A stretch of DNA of 64,000 nucleotides, taken from Branchiostoma lanceolatum (lineage: Eukaryota > Chordata > Leptocardii > Amphioxiformes > Branchiostomatidae). The stretch spans positions 14,614,424 to 14,678,423 of the forward strand of contig NC_089732.1 of NCBI RefSeq assembly GCF_035083965.1, given 5' to 3'. The notes beneath the pieces were generated by a model. It did not search any database. It had not been told where the DNA came from and saw nothing but the letters and a program-made list of their open reading frames with translations. Within the stretch, counting starts at the first letter, position 1. Every line of letters starts with the position of its first letter. Made by a program: the position numbers and the translations under genes. This document shows, one piece after another, positions 31,700-43,866 of the stretch.

Positions 31700-33505
31700 G
31701 ATAAACAGGTCATTGCCATATTTGCATGATCAGTAAAAAAACATACTGCGATAGCCCCCTCTGCCAAGCCAACACCTCCATACTTTGGACATTTTGCTTT
31801 AATTGTGTAGATCAATATGTGATATATATAGGTTTGGGAATGGTCCCTTTATGTACACATTCAATGTAAAAATTTGTGATATGTCTTTCTGAGTTTACAT
31901 TATATGGCAAAAGTCGTGGAGCTCTAAATAAAAAAAATGCAATATTTCAACTTCTCTCTGAATATGAAAGTTTAAAAATTACCTCAATCATTTTGATAGA
32001 CAGTCGTGCAGTTAACATGCAAATCACAACACACCCACGCCTGTATGGTACAACACACTACCGTTCAACGTGACAGGAAAGCAATCAGTGCATAATGTTT
32101 TATTGTGATGAATCAAAATCATTAATCAGCCCTCACAGACAATATCACTGAAGCAATAATGAATGATAATGATGGTAAAGGTACCAGTCGTCATCGACAA
32201 CAAACTCTTCGTGAAAACGTCTTCATTACGTACAGCACTTTCATTTCGGCGCGGTCTGATTCGTCGTAGAGCGTCGTGCGATTTTTATGACGTAAAAATT
32301 TCAAGAACTCTGGGACGGAACACATCGTTGGCAAAGATCAAATGAAGAATTTTCCATGATAAGACGGCTGAATTTGTACAGCACATGCTTGATTGTCCCA
32401 ACAATGATTCTAGATCGCGATTGAATGCTAAAGATCGTACGACGAATATGGCCAGGCCCTATTTCACTTACAGCACTAGAAAAAACACTGCAATCACATA
32501 CGAAAGTATTGCTACTAGCTTATGTATGCCTTATGTCCTCAAACAGATAACAATTGTGTTGCCGCACATTGAAAATATCACCATTGTTTTCAACCAATGT
32601 AATAACTTGTGTGTAGCTTACGAATAAGCTTTGTGCAAGTACTTACAGCGAAGTTATCACGTGCAATATATAAGAATTATTTGTTTAAAGGGAACACTGT
32701 CTGAAACTAGAGCTACTGGAATTTACAAGATTAATAATTTGAACAAGAATGCATCTTTCACAACTTATTTTCATCAAATTAACAATTCATTACAATTGAT
32801 ACCATTGCCATTGCTGATCCTTAATGTAGCTACTTCCCTCTCCTTAATCACAAAGTAACCATTTAGAGCCAGTTTTGGCAGTACTTTTGGCCGTAAAATG
32901 AAAACAAAAACAAATGCTACTGATGCAGCGTATGGCTAGGAATGATTGTCACAATATCTTCAGATATATTCGTTACCACCAAATCACCCTCGGGTCCCAA
33001 AGCAAGACCATTTGGATTTTCAATGTTAACGATAGTGCGGATAAACTCCCCGCGGTTTGTGAATATGTCTACCCGCCCGTTTGCTGAGTTAGCCACGATG
33101 ATGTGACCCATGCTGTCCGTACAAATACCTCTGGGCCCGGGATCTCCTTCCCCGTGTCCAAGGGGGCTGACTGTACGGAATATGAAAATTAGATGCCCGG
33201 AGTGATTGTACACGTGGACATTTGACCTGTACGGATCTGTAATAAGGATATTCCCGCCCTTGTCTGATGTGACGTGTCTCATATTATAAACACCTTTCTC
33301 CTTGCCAAAGCTTCCGTCGAACGAACCGTCTGGTTTAAACATGAAGATTTCATTTGAAGCGAGCACGATGGTTTTGTTATTTCGTGTGTCCACTGCGATT
33401 TTGGGGTACCAGTCTTTTCGCTTCAAGTCAATCGTGGTGACTGACTGGCCATCTTGGCTATACTGTACCACTTAAACCTTGTCAGGACCCAACCTATATT
33501 TCACT
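31700..33505. repeat. Tandem duplication, distal unit
   Basis: Aligns by eye with 33945-35745, e.g. CTCCATACTTTGGACATTT, GCAAAAGTCGTGGAGCTCT, CCAGTCGTCATCGACA, TTGATTGTCCCAACAATGATT, then the NHL coding segment. It carries the 3' half of the NHL exon plus its 3' flank. Homology ends near 33505. The stretch 33506-33900 holds non-coding sequence. Confidence 0.8.
32917..33505 (-). pseudogene. Truncated NHL-domain copy
   Basis: The minus strand encodes [20 protein letters not shown], then [17 protein letters not shown] and [15 protein letters not shown]: the last two thirds of the NHL propeller of the neighbouring gene, highly similar throughout. A TAA sits in frame just before GTGGTACAG (33474-33476). 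Upstream homology breaks at about 33505, with no N-terminal, TM or start exon. It is therefore a duplication fragment. The frame is still open for 184 codons, which suggests a recent origin. Confidence 0.85.
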
Positions 33506-35165
33506 ACAAATCGACCGGATGGGGGCCTGGCGAGCCTCTAGCTCGTACCAGCCATACGTATATACGGTGGTTCACCCGGACAGGAGACCTGGCGCATCCC
33601 CGTCTTGTATCAGCCAACGAAAGTGTATGTCACTCCGTAAGATGAAGATGATAGACAGTCATCAAAACGTCGGCTCTTGTAAAAAACTTTGTTCATAATC
33701 AATGTTTCCGCAAGTCAATGTCCATTTTTTGACCATGTTTAGATCAAACAGCAAACACGTTTGAAAGAAATTTAACTTTGCTTTTGGAGTCCTTACTTGA
33801 TTTTGACACAAAAGAATGATAAGCTGGAAATTAAACCTTATTAAAATAATTTGTTTGAAAATATCAAAATTCCGTTGTTGGGACGGAGACAAATCTTATA
33901 TTTTGTGGCCTTTGAAAGTTAACGAAAAGAAAACATCATTAGGCATAAATCAAGCAGGTCATGGCCTTATTTGCATCATCAGTGAAAAAATACTGCGATA
34001 GGCACCTCTGCCAAGCTAAAACCTCCATACTTTGGACATTTCTTTTAATTGTGTAGATTAATAATTGATATAGTTTTGGGAATGAAGCCCTTAAAGACAA
34101 ATTCAATGAGAAAATTTGTCATATGTCAATTGTAAGAGTTTACATTATATGGCAAAAGTCGTGGAGCTCTTAACAAATAATGCAATATTTCAACTTCTCT
34201 GTCTAAACGAAAGTTAAAAAAATTACCTCAATCATTTTCAAGTTGATAGACTGCCTCGCACTTAACATGCAAATCACAGCACACCCACGCATGTATGGTA
34301 CAACACACCACCGTGCAACGTGACAGGAAAGCAATCAGTGCATAATGTTTATTGTGATTAATCAAAATGAACAATCAGCCCTCACAGACAATATCACTGA
34401 AGCAATCATGAATAAAAATGATGGTGAAGGTACCAGTCGTCATCGACAAAAACTCTTCGTGAAAACGTTTTCATACGTACAGCACTTTCATTTCGGCGCG
34501 GTCTGATTTGTCGTAGATCGTCGTGCGATTTTTATGACGTAAAAATTTCAAGAACTCTGGGACGGAACACATCGTTGGCAAAGATCAAATGCAGAATTTT
34601 CCGTAATAAGACGGCTGAATTTGTACAGCACATGCTTGATTGTCCCAACAATGATTCCAGATCGCGATTGAATGCTAAAGATCGTACGACGAATATGGCC
34701 AGGCCCTATTTCACTTACAGCACTAGAAAAAACACTGCAATCACATACAAAAGTATTGCTACTAGCTTATGTATGCCTTATGTCCTCAAACAGATAACAA
34801 TTGTGTTGTCGCACATTGAAAATGCCAACATTGTTTTCAACCAATGTAATAACTTGTGTGTAGCTTACGAATAAGCTTTGTGCAAGTACTTACAGCGAAG
34901 TTATCACGTGCAATATATAAGAATTATTTGTTTAAAGGGAACACTGTCACTAGAGCTACTGGAATTTACAAGATTAATAATTTGAACATGAATGCATCTT
35001 TCACAACTTATTTTCATCAAATTAACAATTCATTACAATTAATACCATTGCCCTTGCTGATCCTTAATGTAGAACTTCCCTCTCCTTAATCACAAAGTAA
35101 CCATTTAGAGCCAGTTTTGGCAGTACTTTTGTCAGTAAAATGAAAACAACAGAAAAAAGGAAATG

Positions 35166-37872
35166 CTACTGATGCAGCGTATGGCTAGGAATGATTGTCA
35201 CAATATCGTCAGATACATTCGTTACCACCAAATCACCCTCGGGTCCCAAAGCAAGACCATGTGGCTTTTCAATGTTAACGATAGTGCGGATAAACTCCCC
35301 GCGGCTTGTGAACATGTCTACCCGACTGTTCGCCCAGTTAGCAACGATGATGTGACCCATAGAGTCCGTGCAGATGCCTCTGAGATCCCTTTCCCTGCGA
35401 TTGCGTCCAACGCGGATGACTGGATGGAATGTGAAAATTGCATGCCCGGAGTGATTGTACACGTGGACGTTTGACTTGAACGGGTCTGTAATAAGGATAT
35501 TCCCGTCCTTGTCTGATGTGACGTGTTTCATTTGAACACCTTTCTCCTTGCCAAAGCTTCCGTCGAACGAACCGTCTGGTTTAAACATGACGATTTCATT
35601 TGAAGCGAGCACGATGGTTTTGTTATTTCGTGTGTCGACTGCGATTTTGGGGAACCAGTCTGTTCGCTTCAAGTCAATCATGGTGACTGACTGGCCATCT
35701 TGGCTATACTGTACCACATAAATCTTGTCAGGACACAACCTATATTTCCCCACTACCCATGCATGTCCCTCTTTGTCCACGGCAATGTCGGAAGGGTACA
35801 TTACTCGGCCTTTCTCACCCGGGATGACCGTTGGAAAGAGGCGGAGAAAAACCCCAGTCGCGCTAAAGACTTGGACGCGTTTGTTGTATGTATCAGCGAC
35901 GAATACCTCATTTTCGGCAGAAACAGTCGCTCCATTTGGCTCGTCAAGTTTTCCAGGGGCCTTTCCCTTCCCACCAATCACGATCTGCTTCTGCTTAGAT
36001 GTAACGTTTTCTGCGTAGTTTTCTGCAACAGCAAGTCAGTCCAGTGTTACATGTATTTCAGATTTACAATGAGTGTCTATTCACATGTCTATGATATAAT
36101 CGTCAGTCATACAGGTGGACGCACTGATACACATGGCAATGTATATAACTCAGGACTCTTCTAGGTTCAATGGACCGGAATGTCGGCTGGTGCGATACGT
36201 GCAAGTAGTAATCAAGTTCATTTTTCTATTGCCTTTTCTTTAGTGCGGAATAATATATACAATGATAAGAGTACGCTTGACAAAGTAACATTTACTGTTG
36301 AATTCGGGGCAGCTTTGAACAATTTCCTGGCTCTTCTCTACCAACTTCGAAATTGAGTACATTCACCTAGTAAGCTGTTGGTGGTCAAAGGCAGTTTAGC
36401 ACCTTGGGAACTGTCTGGGGGTGTTGGCGGTGTGGCACTTTGTGTGCTGTTGGGGGCTGTTGGCGGTGTGACATCATGTGAGCTGCTGGAATTCGATTGT
36501 ACTATTGCTGCTGTTTGGCCACTCACAGAACGCATCTGTCAACGAATAATGTCAAATACAATGCATGAGATAAGTCAAGCTAGATCGTATGGTTATCCTT
36601 ATAAGCTAAGAGGAAATTGTATAAGAACATAGCATTAAATTTGTATGATAATGGATAATTTTCTTTCTTCGTTTGTTTTGTAAACCACGTCAAGGTGTAG
36701 CGCCCCTTAAACACAGGACCACCGACGTTACGTCACGTCTCATAGTACGTCCCTTACCTAAGCCTGGTACTCATTTTCACATGAGTCGAGTGAGGAAATA
36801 GCCTTTTCAAAGGGCACAACATCGAGGCCTACCAGGGACTCGAACCAAGAGCCCTTTGATTAAAGTCATAACTTTAACCACAAGACATTGCTTACTTCCT
36901 AGGGCGAGCTATTGTAGCGACTGGCCGATGAATATGAAGCAGCTTACCATAGGTTTAGACATGGGATCGGGCACTGCCGTCGCCTCAGTCCTAAAGTAGG
37001 CAGGGTCACAAGAGTGGGGAGGGTTCACAGATTGTGTCGGCTGTAGAGAGAATGAGATAACGTCATTTTCCTAGTTCTCAATGATCTTAAATTTATGCAG
37101 AGACTGAACCCGAATCAATATGGCGATAACGATTACTATTAGTAGCAACATGCTCTGCTGACCGTACGTCTGTGTTAAGTTTTATGCTGCAAGCCAGATG
37201 TGTAGCTCATTAAAGTCTCTTTGGAAACTTATGGAAAAAGCCTACAGCATTTCCTTTTGGACAGAGGTACACAGAAAGGCATGTTGCTGCTATATTCAGT
37301 AATGGTAACGCCCAGCTACCCGCCGATATGCCACTGCCCTATCTGCTGCAGTGTGGATTTTGATTTGGGCTTATTCAAATTCTTCCGGTGGAATATAATG
37401 AATAACCTGCAGTAAATATTCTTTTGATTGGAGTGGGTCGAAAAACTACCTTACTTGTCCTGAAAAGAAGCATGAAAGCAAGGCATACCTGGTAATCTAG
37501 GTAACTGCGAAACTCTATTAAAAAAATTATAACAAGAAAGTCTCATAGGTAGAATGATAAAACACTTGCCTTTTGATCATCCGGCACGTTGGTGCTCAAG
37601 TATAACCAGGCAAAAGTTCCAGTGCTGATCAAAAGCGCTACGATGAAGGCAGCTAGTATCAAGCGAGATGGACACACTGAAAAGCATATATATATCATAG
37701 TACATTTTAATTGAACCAAAAAGATCTCGAATGTGCAATGAATAAATGAATACACTATCATATGAAAAAGCTGTAGGCACATAAGCATACTGACTTTTAT
37801 TTTATTTACATAACCGCTGTGTTACACTGATATACAATTTCACTTAGTTCCCGACACACACTCTCTCTCCAC

Positions 37873-37946
<74 letters not shown>

Positions 37947-38550
37947 TACAGACATACGCACATACACACACACACTTACAAAAACATTGTGGGTAATGTC
38001 AGTTGCCACTTCAAAGATGACAAAGTGAATCAAAACTTGTCTCACCACAACTGGCTTCTTGGTTAGCGTTTGGCATTGGATTCGGTGCGTTTTGCACGGC
38101 AATCGGATCTGCAGGGTTTAGGATGTCTTGTTCGTACATCGGATTCGGGTTCAGAACATTTTGCACGGACGTCAGCCTGACTGTAGTCAAAGAATGTCCA
38201 CCATCGTGCAAGTTTCCATCAAGGGCAGAATTTTCGGTATCGTTGCTGCAGCTGGAAGAAGTTTTTGTGTTGGAACTATCGGTGTCATCCTGGTCCCCGT
38301 ACGCTACAGCATATGGTGAACAGCCGGCACCGCCTTCTTCCTGGTATCTGACAGCATACGGCTGGACATCGTCCTCACTCAGAGCTGAACTAGAGGCGGC
38401 TTCATCATCTGAAAATATTGAATATTGTTTCTTAAATGATTGAATAAGGGTGTCTAAAGCCGTAAGCACAACTGATGACATGCGGACTTTTAATCCAATT
38501 ACAAAATTGCAGTGTAACTCTGATTTTCAATCATATGTCTCTTGCCTCCC

Positions 38551-38596
<46 letters not shown>

Positions 38597-39706
38597 TATA
38601 CACACAAACACAAACACACAAATTGAAACGTACGTTTACACAAACACATAAGCACTCACAGAGAGACAAATATTATCGACCGATGTTACTTACAACTTTG
38701 GATATGACAAAGCAAATGTTAGTCTATGCAAACATGACTCACCACAACTGGCTTCTTTGTGAACGTTTGGCGTTGGATTCGGTGCAATCGGATCCGCAGG
38801 ATTAAGGATGTCTTGCCCGTACATCGGATTCGGGTTCAGAGCGTTTGGCAAGGACCTTGTCCTTAGTGCAGCCAATGGATGTTCAATGTCATGCAAGTTT
38901 CCATCAAGGGCTGAATTTTCGGTATTGTTGCTGCAGCCGGAAGAAGTTTTTGTGTTGGAACTATCGGTGTCATCCTGGTCCCCGTACGCTACAGCATATG
39001 GTGTACAGCCGGCACCGCCTTCTTCCTGGTATCTGGCAGCATACGGCTGGACATCGTCCTCACTCAGAGCTGAACTAGAGGCGGCTTCATCATCTTTCGG
39101 ATATGCAGGCTGGATGCTTTCCACTGGATTCACGGCTTGTGGTTCAGGCTGTGTATGGGGCATGTGGACGTCTTGTAGATGCCCTTCATTTGGATTGCAT
39201 GCATTTTGTAAGTCAGGGTTTGGGGTTTCTTGCCCATATATCAAACTTGGATCCCGGGCGTTTCGCGAGCTCTTAAAATCTCGAGGGAGGGTGTCCGAAG
39301 GCTGCCGAATGTCACGTTTGTCGCCAACATCACTAACAGACCTAGAAACGAATGTGTTTGCGGTGTTTGGGGACACCTCGCATGCTGTGGAGGTACCAAT
39401 GCTGCCTCTCGATGCTGTCTTTGTTTCCTGTAAGGGTCGTTTTCTTCGCACCCTCTCCGACATTGTCTTGATGAACACTAAGTCATCACTGCTCATGCAT
39501 GTAGCTACAAATTGTTTAACCCCGGCATCATCGGTGACAGTGGTATCATCGAATGCTTTTTCAGTTTCCATTCCAGCATCACTTTTCACTGACACGACAT
39601 CAATATCACTATCACCATCGTTGTCCTCGTCATCTCCCTTGTATCCGTCACTGTCAACTTTCCTTACAGTGTTTCCGGTTCCGGTTTGCCGACCTACTCG
39701 CCTCAT
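35166..39706 (-). CDS. Type II membrane protein with PYAVxY/NPxY cytoplasmic region and NHL propeller
   Basis: Five exons on the minus strand: 39706-38743, 38408-38046, 37676-37570, 36535-36367, 36022-35166. Total 2460 nt, 819 residues plus stop. Residues 1-442 are hydrophilic, with PYAARY/PYAVAY/PYAVRY motifs and NPNPMYG motifs (NPxY type, known PTB-domain and clathrin-adaptor ligands). There is no signal peptide. A TM lies at about 448-469 with Arg on its N side and acidic residues after it, so the N-terminus is predicted inside. A Thr/Ser/Pro stalk (about 478-534) leads to an NHL beta-propeller (about 540-819) that would be extracellular. Exon 2 duplicates the end of exon 1 (both start at or contain [16 protein letters not shown]). 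The intron after the TM exon has a GC donor (37569). The start is the first ATG after in-frame stops. Function unknown. Confidence 0.8.
36695..36910 (-). repeat. tRNA-derived SINE, family B, minus copy
   Basis: On the minus strand a box B GGTTCGAGTCC (36846-36836) lies in a tRNA-like head, followed by CCTGGTAGGCCTCGATGTTG and the body. It lies in the intron between TM and stalk exons. The same SINE occupies the same intron of the gene at 48561. Confidence 0.75.
37873..37990. repeat. (CA)n microsatellite
   Basis: About 110 nt of CA with rare CG/TA changes, in the intron before the TM exon of the 35166-39706 gene. Confidence 0.9.
38551..38650. repeat. (CA)n microsatellite
   Basis: CA-rich tract in the intron between the two PYAV exons. 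The paralogue has a (TG)n tract at the same place (49590-49806, opposite orientation). Confidence 0.85.
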
Positions 39707-39709
39707 ACC

Positions 39710-41030
39710 GCCTTGGGACTGTTTTGTCGAAATGTTTGTGGCGACTCCAGGTTCAAAGTCGGAGATTTAGTCTTCTTCCATGAAAGATTGTAGATTTCTG
39801 TGTTCTGTACTGTATCGACGGTCCTGATGACGGGATATGATCACTCCAGCCGCGCGGTAGATTTTACCCGTCATATCAGACAATTTACTCCTCTCTTCAA
39901 ATTGCCTATTCTTGTCCGTAATGGATTCATCGATTCGAGCATACGAAGTACAGTACATCAATTGCTTGTTATTGCGCTCATTATTATACATTATTTTCTT
40001 TCTCTTACATTTGGCAGTTAGGATCAGACCATGCAAGTCAAGAGGGGTGTCGATAACAAGTTTTCAAATTTATCTTCTGTGTATACTTCAGCTAACTACA
40101 CATTGCTTTCTTTTCTTCAAAATATTGTATATTTTCCGCATTTTAAAACTGGATCTGTCAGGTTTGTTAGGGCACAAACGGTTGGAGGTTAACTCCGACA
40201 TTTTATAGAGCTACAGCTGGAGATTACCCCCTGTCCCAGTTGGTCAGTCCAGCAAATGAGAATGCAGAGTCATCTCATTTATAGGGGTCAGTTACAGGGC
40301 AAGGCATGGCTAAGTCATACATTTTTGGCCAGATTTTGAAACATTCGTTCGTCTATCCTCCCTGGCCGAAATCTAGACCTTTTCTGAGCAGAATTTGTAT
40401 CAGAAAAAATTATTTGAAAAGTAAGTAAAAAGTTCAATAGACGGATGTGGGCTCTACTGCGCAACTCAATTAGTCATCCCTACCTATTGGTCCCACGTGT
40501 GGTGGCATGATTACTCTCTCGGCAAAGAAGCAAACCCAATCCCAATCAAATATCAATGAATACATAACTGTTTTCATGTATCAGGTGCCAGACAATTTCA
40601 ATCCAACTCCTGATATTGCAATATCAATTAGCAATGTTTTCCACATGTTGTACAATGTTTGGATGAAATTGAAACATGCTACTTGATTGTGACGGAACCT
40701 CGGCTGTGTCAATTAGCATTTTCCGATTCATCACATATAGTCCTTGGGCCAAGCAGATATTTGGGACCACCGAGAGTAACAAGTGCTATCGTGTTTTTTT
40801 GTATCTGTAGTAGCCAAATAAGCCATGATAACCAACTTCCATGAACAGCTTTTCTTCTATATTCACGTGACCAAATGACGTCATTAAAATGAACCTCGTT
40901 TTTTGGACTTAATTCAGAGGACCGGGACAAAAATTCAAACATCAATCACGGCACGAAATCTGGTATTTAAGCATACTTAAACGCAGCGTAAACGTGACGT
41001 TTATTCACTATTTCCGCAACTTAACGACCC
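39710..41030. other. 5' flank of the minus NHL gene and start of the inter-arm spacer
   Basis: 39710-40090 matches the reverse of 48165-48555 upstream of the plus-strand paralogue, including CATGGAAGAAGAC. This is probably duplicated 5' leader and promoter. From about 40090 to 41030 no gene or clear repeat is seen. Confidence 0.6.
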
Positions 41031-41960
41031 CTGTACGTCTGCTTAAATTTTGCATATAAGGTGCCCTTTCCGGAAGTACGTTTAGGTACGTTTCTGCACT
41101 TCTTCACGTGTATTTACGTGACTTTTCGACGCGTAAAGGCGTCGTTAAGGATAATTTTTAGGTACGTTGAAACACGGAAAGTGTAAGTTTCTTGAGACCT
41201 TTCCGTACACTTTCGTCCATCTTTATCATTCATTTCCGCCACGATTCTCCCTGCCGTTATGTGTCGTTCACACAGCTTGAAAGGTTGCTTAAAGGTATAC
41301 CTTTCCTCGGTATTTCCGCGACCTTTTTACGACCTTAACGTGCTACAAGCGTGGTATCTGCAAGGCGTAAAGGCGTCGTTATGGACAATCTTTCCGTGCG
41401 TTCAGGTACGTTTCTGCACTTCTTCACGTGTATTTACGCGACTATTCGACGCGTAAAGGCGTCGTTAAGTACAATTTTTCCGTCCGTTCCAATACGGAAA
41501 GTGTTAGCTTATTGAGACCTTTCCGTACCCTTTCGTCCATCTTTATCACCCATTTCCGTCAGGATTTTCCCTACGTTTATGTGCCGTTCACAAAGCTTGA
41601 AAGGTTACCTAAACCTGTACCTTTCCTCGGGCTTTCCGTGATCTTTTTAAGACCTTAACGTGCTACAAACGTTGTATCTGCAAGGCGTAAAGGCGTCGTT
41701 ATGGGCAATTTTCCGTACCTTTACGGAAGATCCAACACGGAAAGTGTAAGTTTCTTGAGACATTTCCGTAATCTTTCGTCCATCTTTATAATCTATTTCC
41801 GTCACGATTTCCCTACGTTTATGTGCCTTTCACGCAGCCTAAAAGACTACCTAAAGCTACACCTTTCCTGGTGTTTTCTGTAGCCTTTTTATGAGCTTAA
41901 CGTGCTAAAAACACGAGCTAAACGTGCTAAAAACACGAGCTTAACGTGCTAAAACGTATG
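41030..41960. repeat. Minisatellite, unit about 313 bp, just under 3 copies
   Basis: TTCTGCACTTCTTCACGTGT recurs at about 41093 and 41411. AAAGGCGTCGTTA recurs at 41136, 41368, 41456 and 41690. TTTCGTCCATCTTTAT recurs at 41211, 41538 and 41776. It is non-coding and ends with short ACGTGCTAAAAACACGAGC repeats near 41900-41955. Confidence 0.75.
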
Positions 41961-41989
41961 CTCTACAATAAGTTTCCTTTTTCATTACA

Positions 41990-43220
41990 CAGTATCTAAT
42001 TTAATCCTTCACGACGACTTAACTTGCTACGGATGGCTTAAACATTCCGAACCCTTACATAGACAGGTAAATATGAATATGACAGGCAACAGGGCCGATA
42101 AAAGTTTAGAACAATTTATTTCAAAGATGATAATACTGCACAAAAACGTGTTACGCCATTATAGCGAGACCCCTCCCCACCTTTACAAATATACACATAC
42201 AAAATGGAATAAATGATTTCTTACATATGGACTACCAGTTTCATTTTTTAAAAATGTCACCTTATCCCAAACATTGATAAACTATTCAGGCTATTCTTTA
42301 CCCCAACTACTGACTATTACAATGTACTTCCAAGTTCCAACCCTAGCTAACTATTACATCGACACCAAAACGTAACCCCTAACGCCGTTGTTTAACCGTT
42401 GTCTCCACTGGTACCGGGTAGATTAGGAGATACAACAAAGTAATGATTTCCCCGTCCCGAATCGCGTGCCCGCATGCCCCGTTCAGCATCTCCATCCTAC
42501 TCCGGATCCGTTTCACCAAAATCTCCTTGGTTTCACCTAGGAAGTATAATCCTATGAAACCGCCTTGGTTTCACCAAGTTGTACAGACTGATGTCCTTGT
42601 CCCAGCTTTACATTTTTCCGTCCGTGTTCCGGTTGGTAAGAACAACGTCGTGGCCATAACTTGCCGTCGTGGGTTGAAACGACTGAGTTCAAACTTCCTT
42701 CATGAGCTGTCTTCGCTGTAAACAATCTCTGTCTCTGGGATATACGGTTAGTTTGAAAAAGCCACCCTTGTCTGTCATTGGGTAATGCCCTGTCACATGG
42801 CATTCCGCTAGTAAATATGGAGATGTTTCATTACCATCTCAACGTACCGCCCCAGCTTGTTTACGGCTTCACACTGTATAAATTTGCAGTTGAAAAGCAG
42901 ACGTCCTTGCGTTACGCTTTTGACCCGAACACAACAACACTCGTGAGCGACAATAGAAAATACTGTTAGCGGCGATCTTTCTATAAGTTACTTATACATG
43001 TAGATTATAAAAAGGAAAACTGCGTGAGAACACGCGTTATTTGATGAGCTTTGATACAAAACAAGGAACAAAAATACACAAATCTGCCAAATGTGCCGGC
43101 GGCGCTGTCTCGATCCGCGGACTGGGCGAATTTGTGCGGTGGCCAAAGACAGTATGCCCGCCGACCTATAGATTAGCAATCCGGGGGAATTGTTAGCTCA
43201 ATGTTCCACGTTGTTTTCTA
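41990..43220. other. Non-coding spacer
   Basis: Nothing recognisable as a gene on either strand. A short direct repeat around TGGTTTCACC lies near 42530-42575. Confidence 0.5.
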
Positions 43221-43866
43221 AAACTGGGAGCACCGTAAACCCAGCCTAAAGGTAACGGAAGAATATCGGAAAGGTAGAAATAACGGCGAGGATAAACGCT
43301 CGCTTTCCGTCAGCTTTTCTTTTCCTAAACAGAAGAGTGGGTTATGTAAACCGATCCTATATGTAACGGAAGGATATCGGAAAGGTAAAAGTAACTGCGG
43401 GGGAAAACGACCGCTTTCCGACAGCTTTTCTCTACCTAAACATAAAAGGGGGGAGGTCTCCCCCCATCTATGTAAACAGATCCTATATGTGACGGAAGGA
43501 TATCGGAAAGGTAGAAATAACTGCGAGGATAAACGCTCGCTTTCCGACAGCTTTTCTCTACCTTAACATAAAAGGGGGGAGGTCTCCCCCCTTCTATGTA
43601 AACCGATCCTATATGTAACGGAAGGATATCAGAAAGGTAGAAATAACTGCGAGGATAAACGCTCGCTTTCCGACAGCTTTTCTCTACCTTAACATAAAAG
43701 GGGGGACGTCTCCCCCCTTTTATGTAAACCGATCCTATATGAAACGGAAGGATATCGGAAAGGTAGAAATAACTGCGAGGATAAACGCTCGCTTTCCGAC
43801 AGCTTTTCTCTACCTAAACATAAAAGGGGGGAGGTCTCCCCCCTTCTATGTAAACCGATCCTATAT

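Noticed and set aside
38808..39770. Long open frame (320 codons) antisense to the first PYAV exon; a similar one at 48656-49366
   Set aside because: These are mirror frames of a low-complexity acidic coding exon. The sense frame continues in phase through the TM and NHL exons.
42443..42721. A 92-codon open frame in the spacer
   Set aside because: No domain, conservation or splice context.
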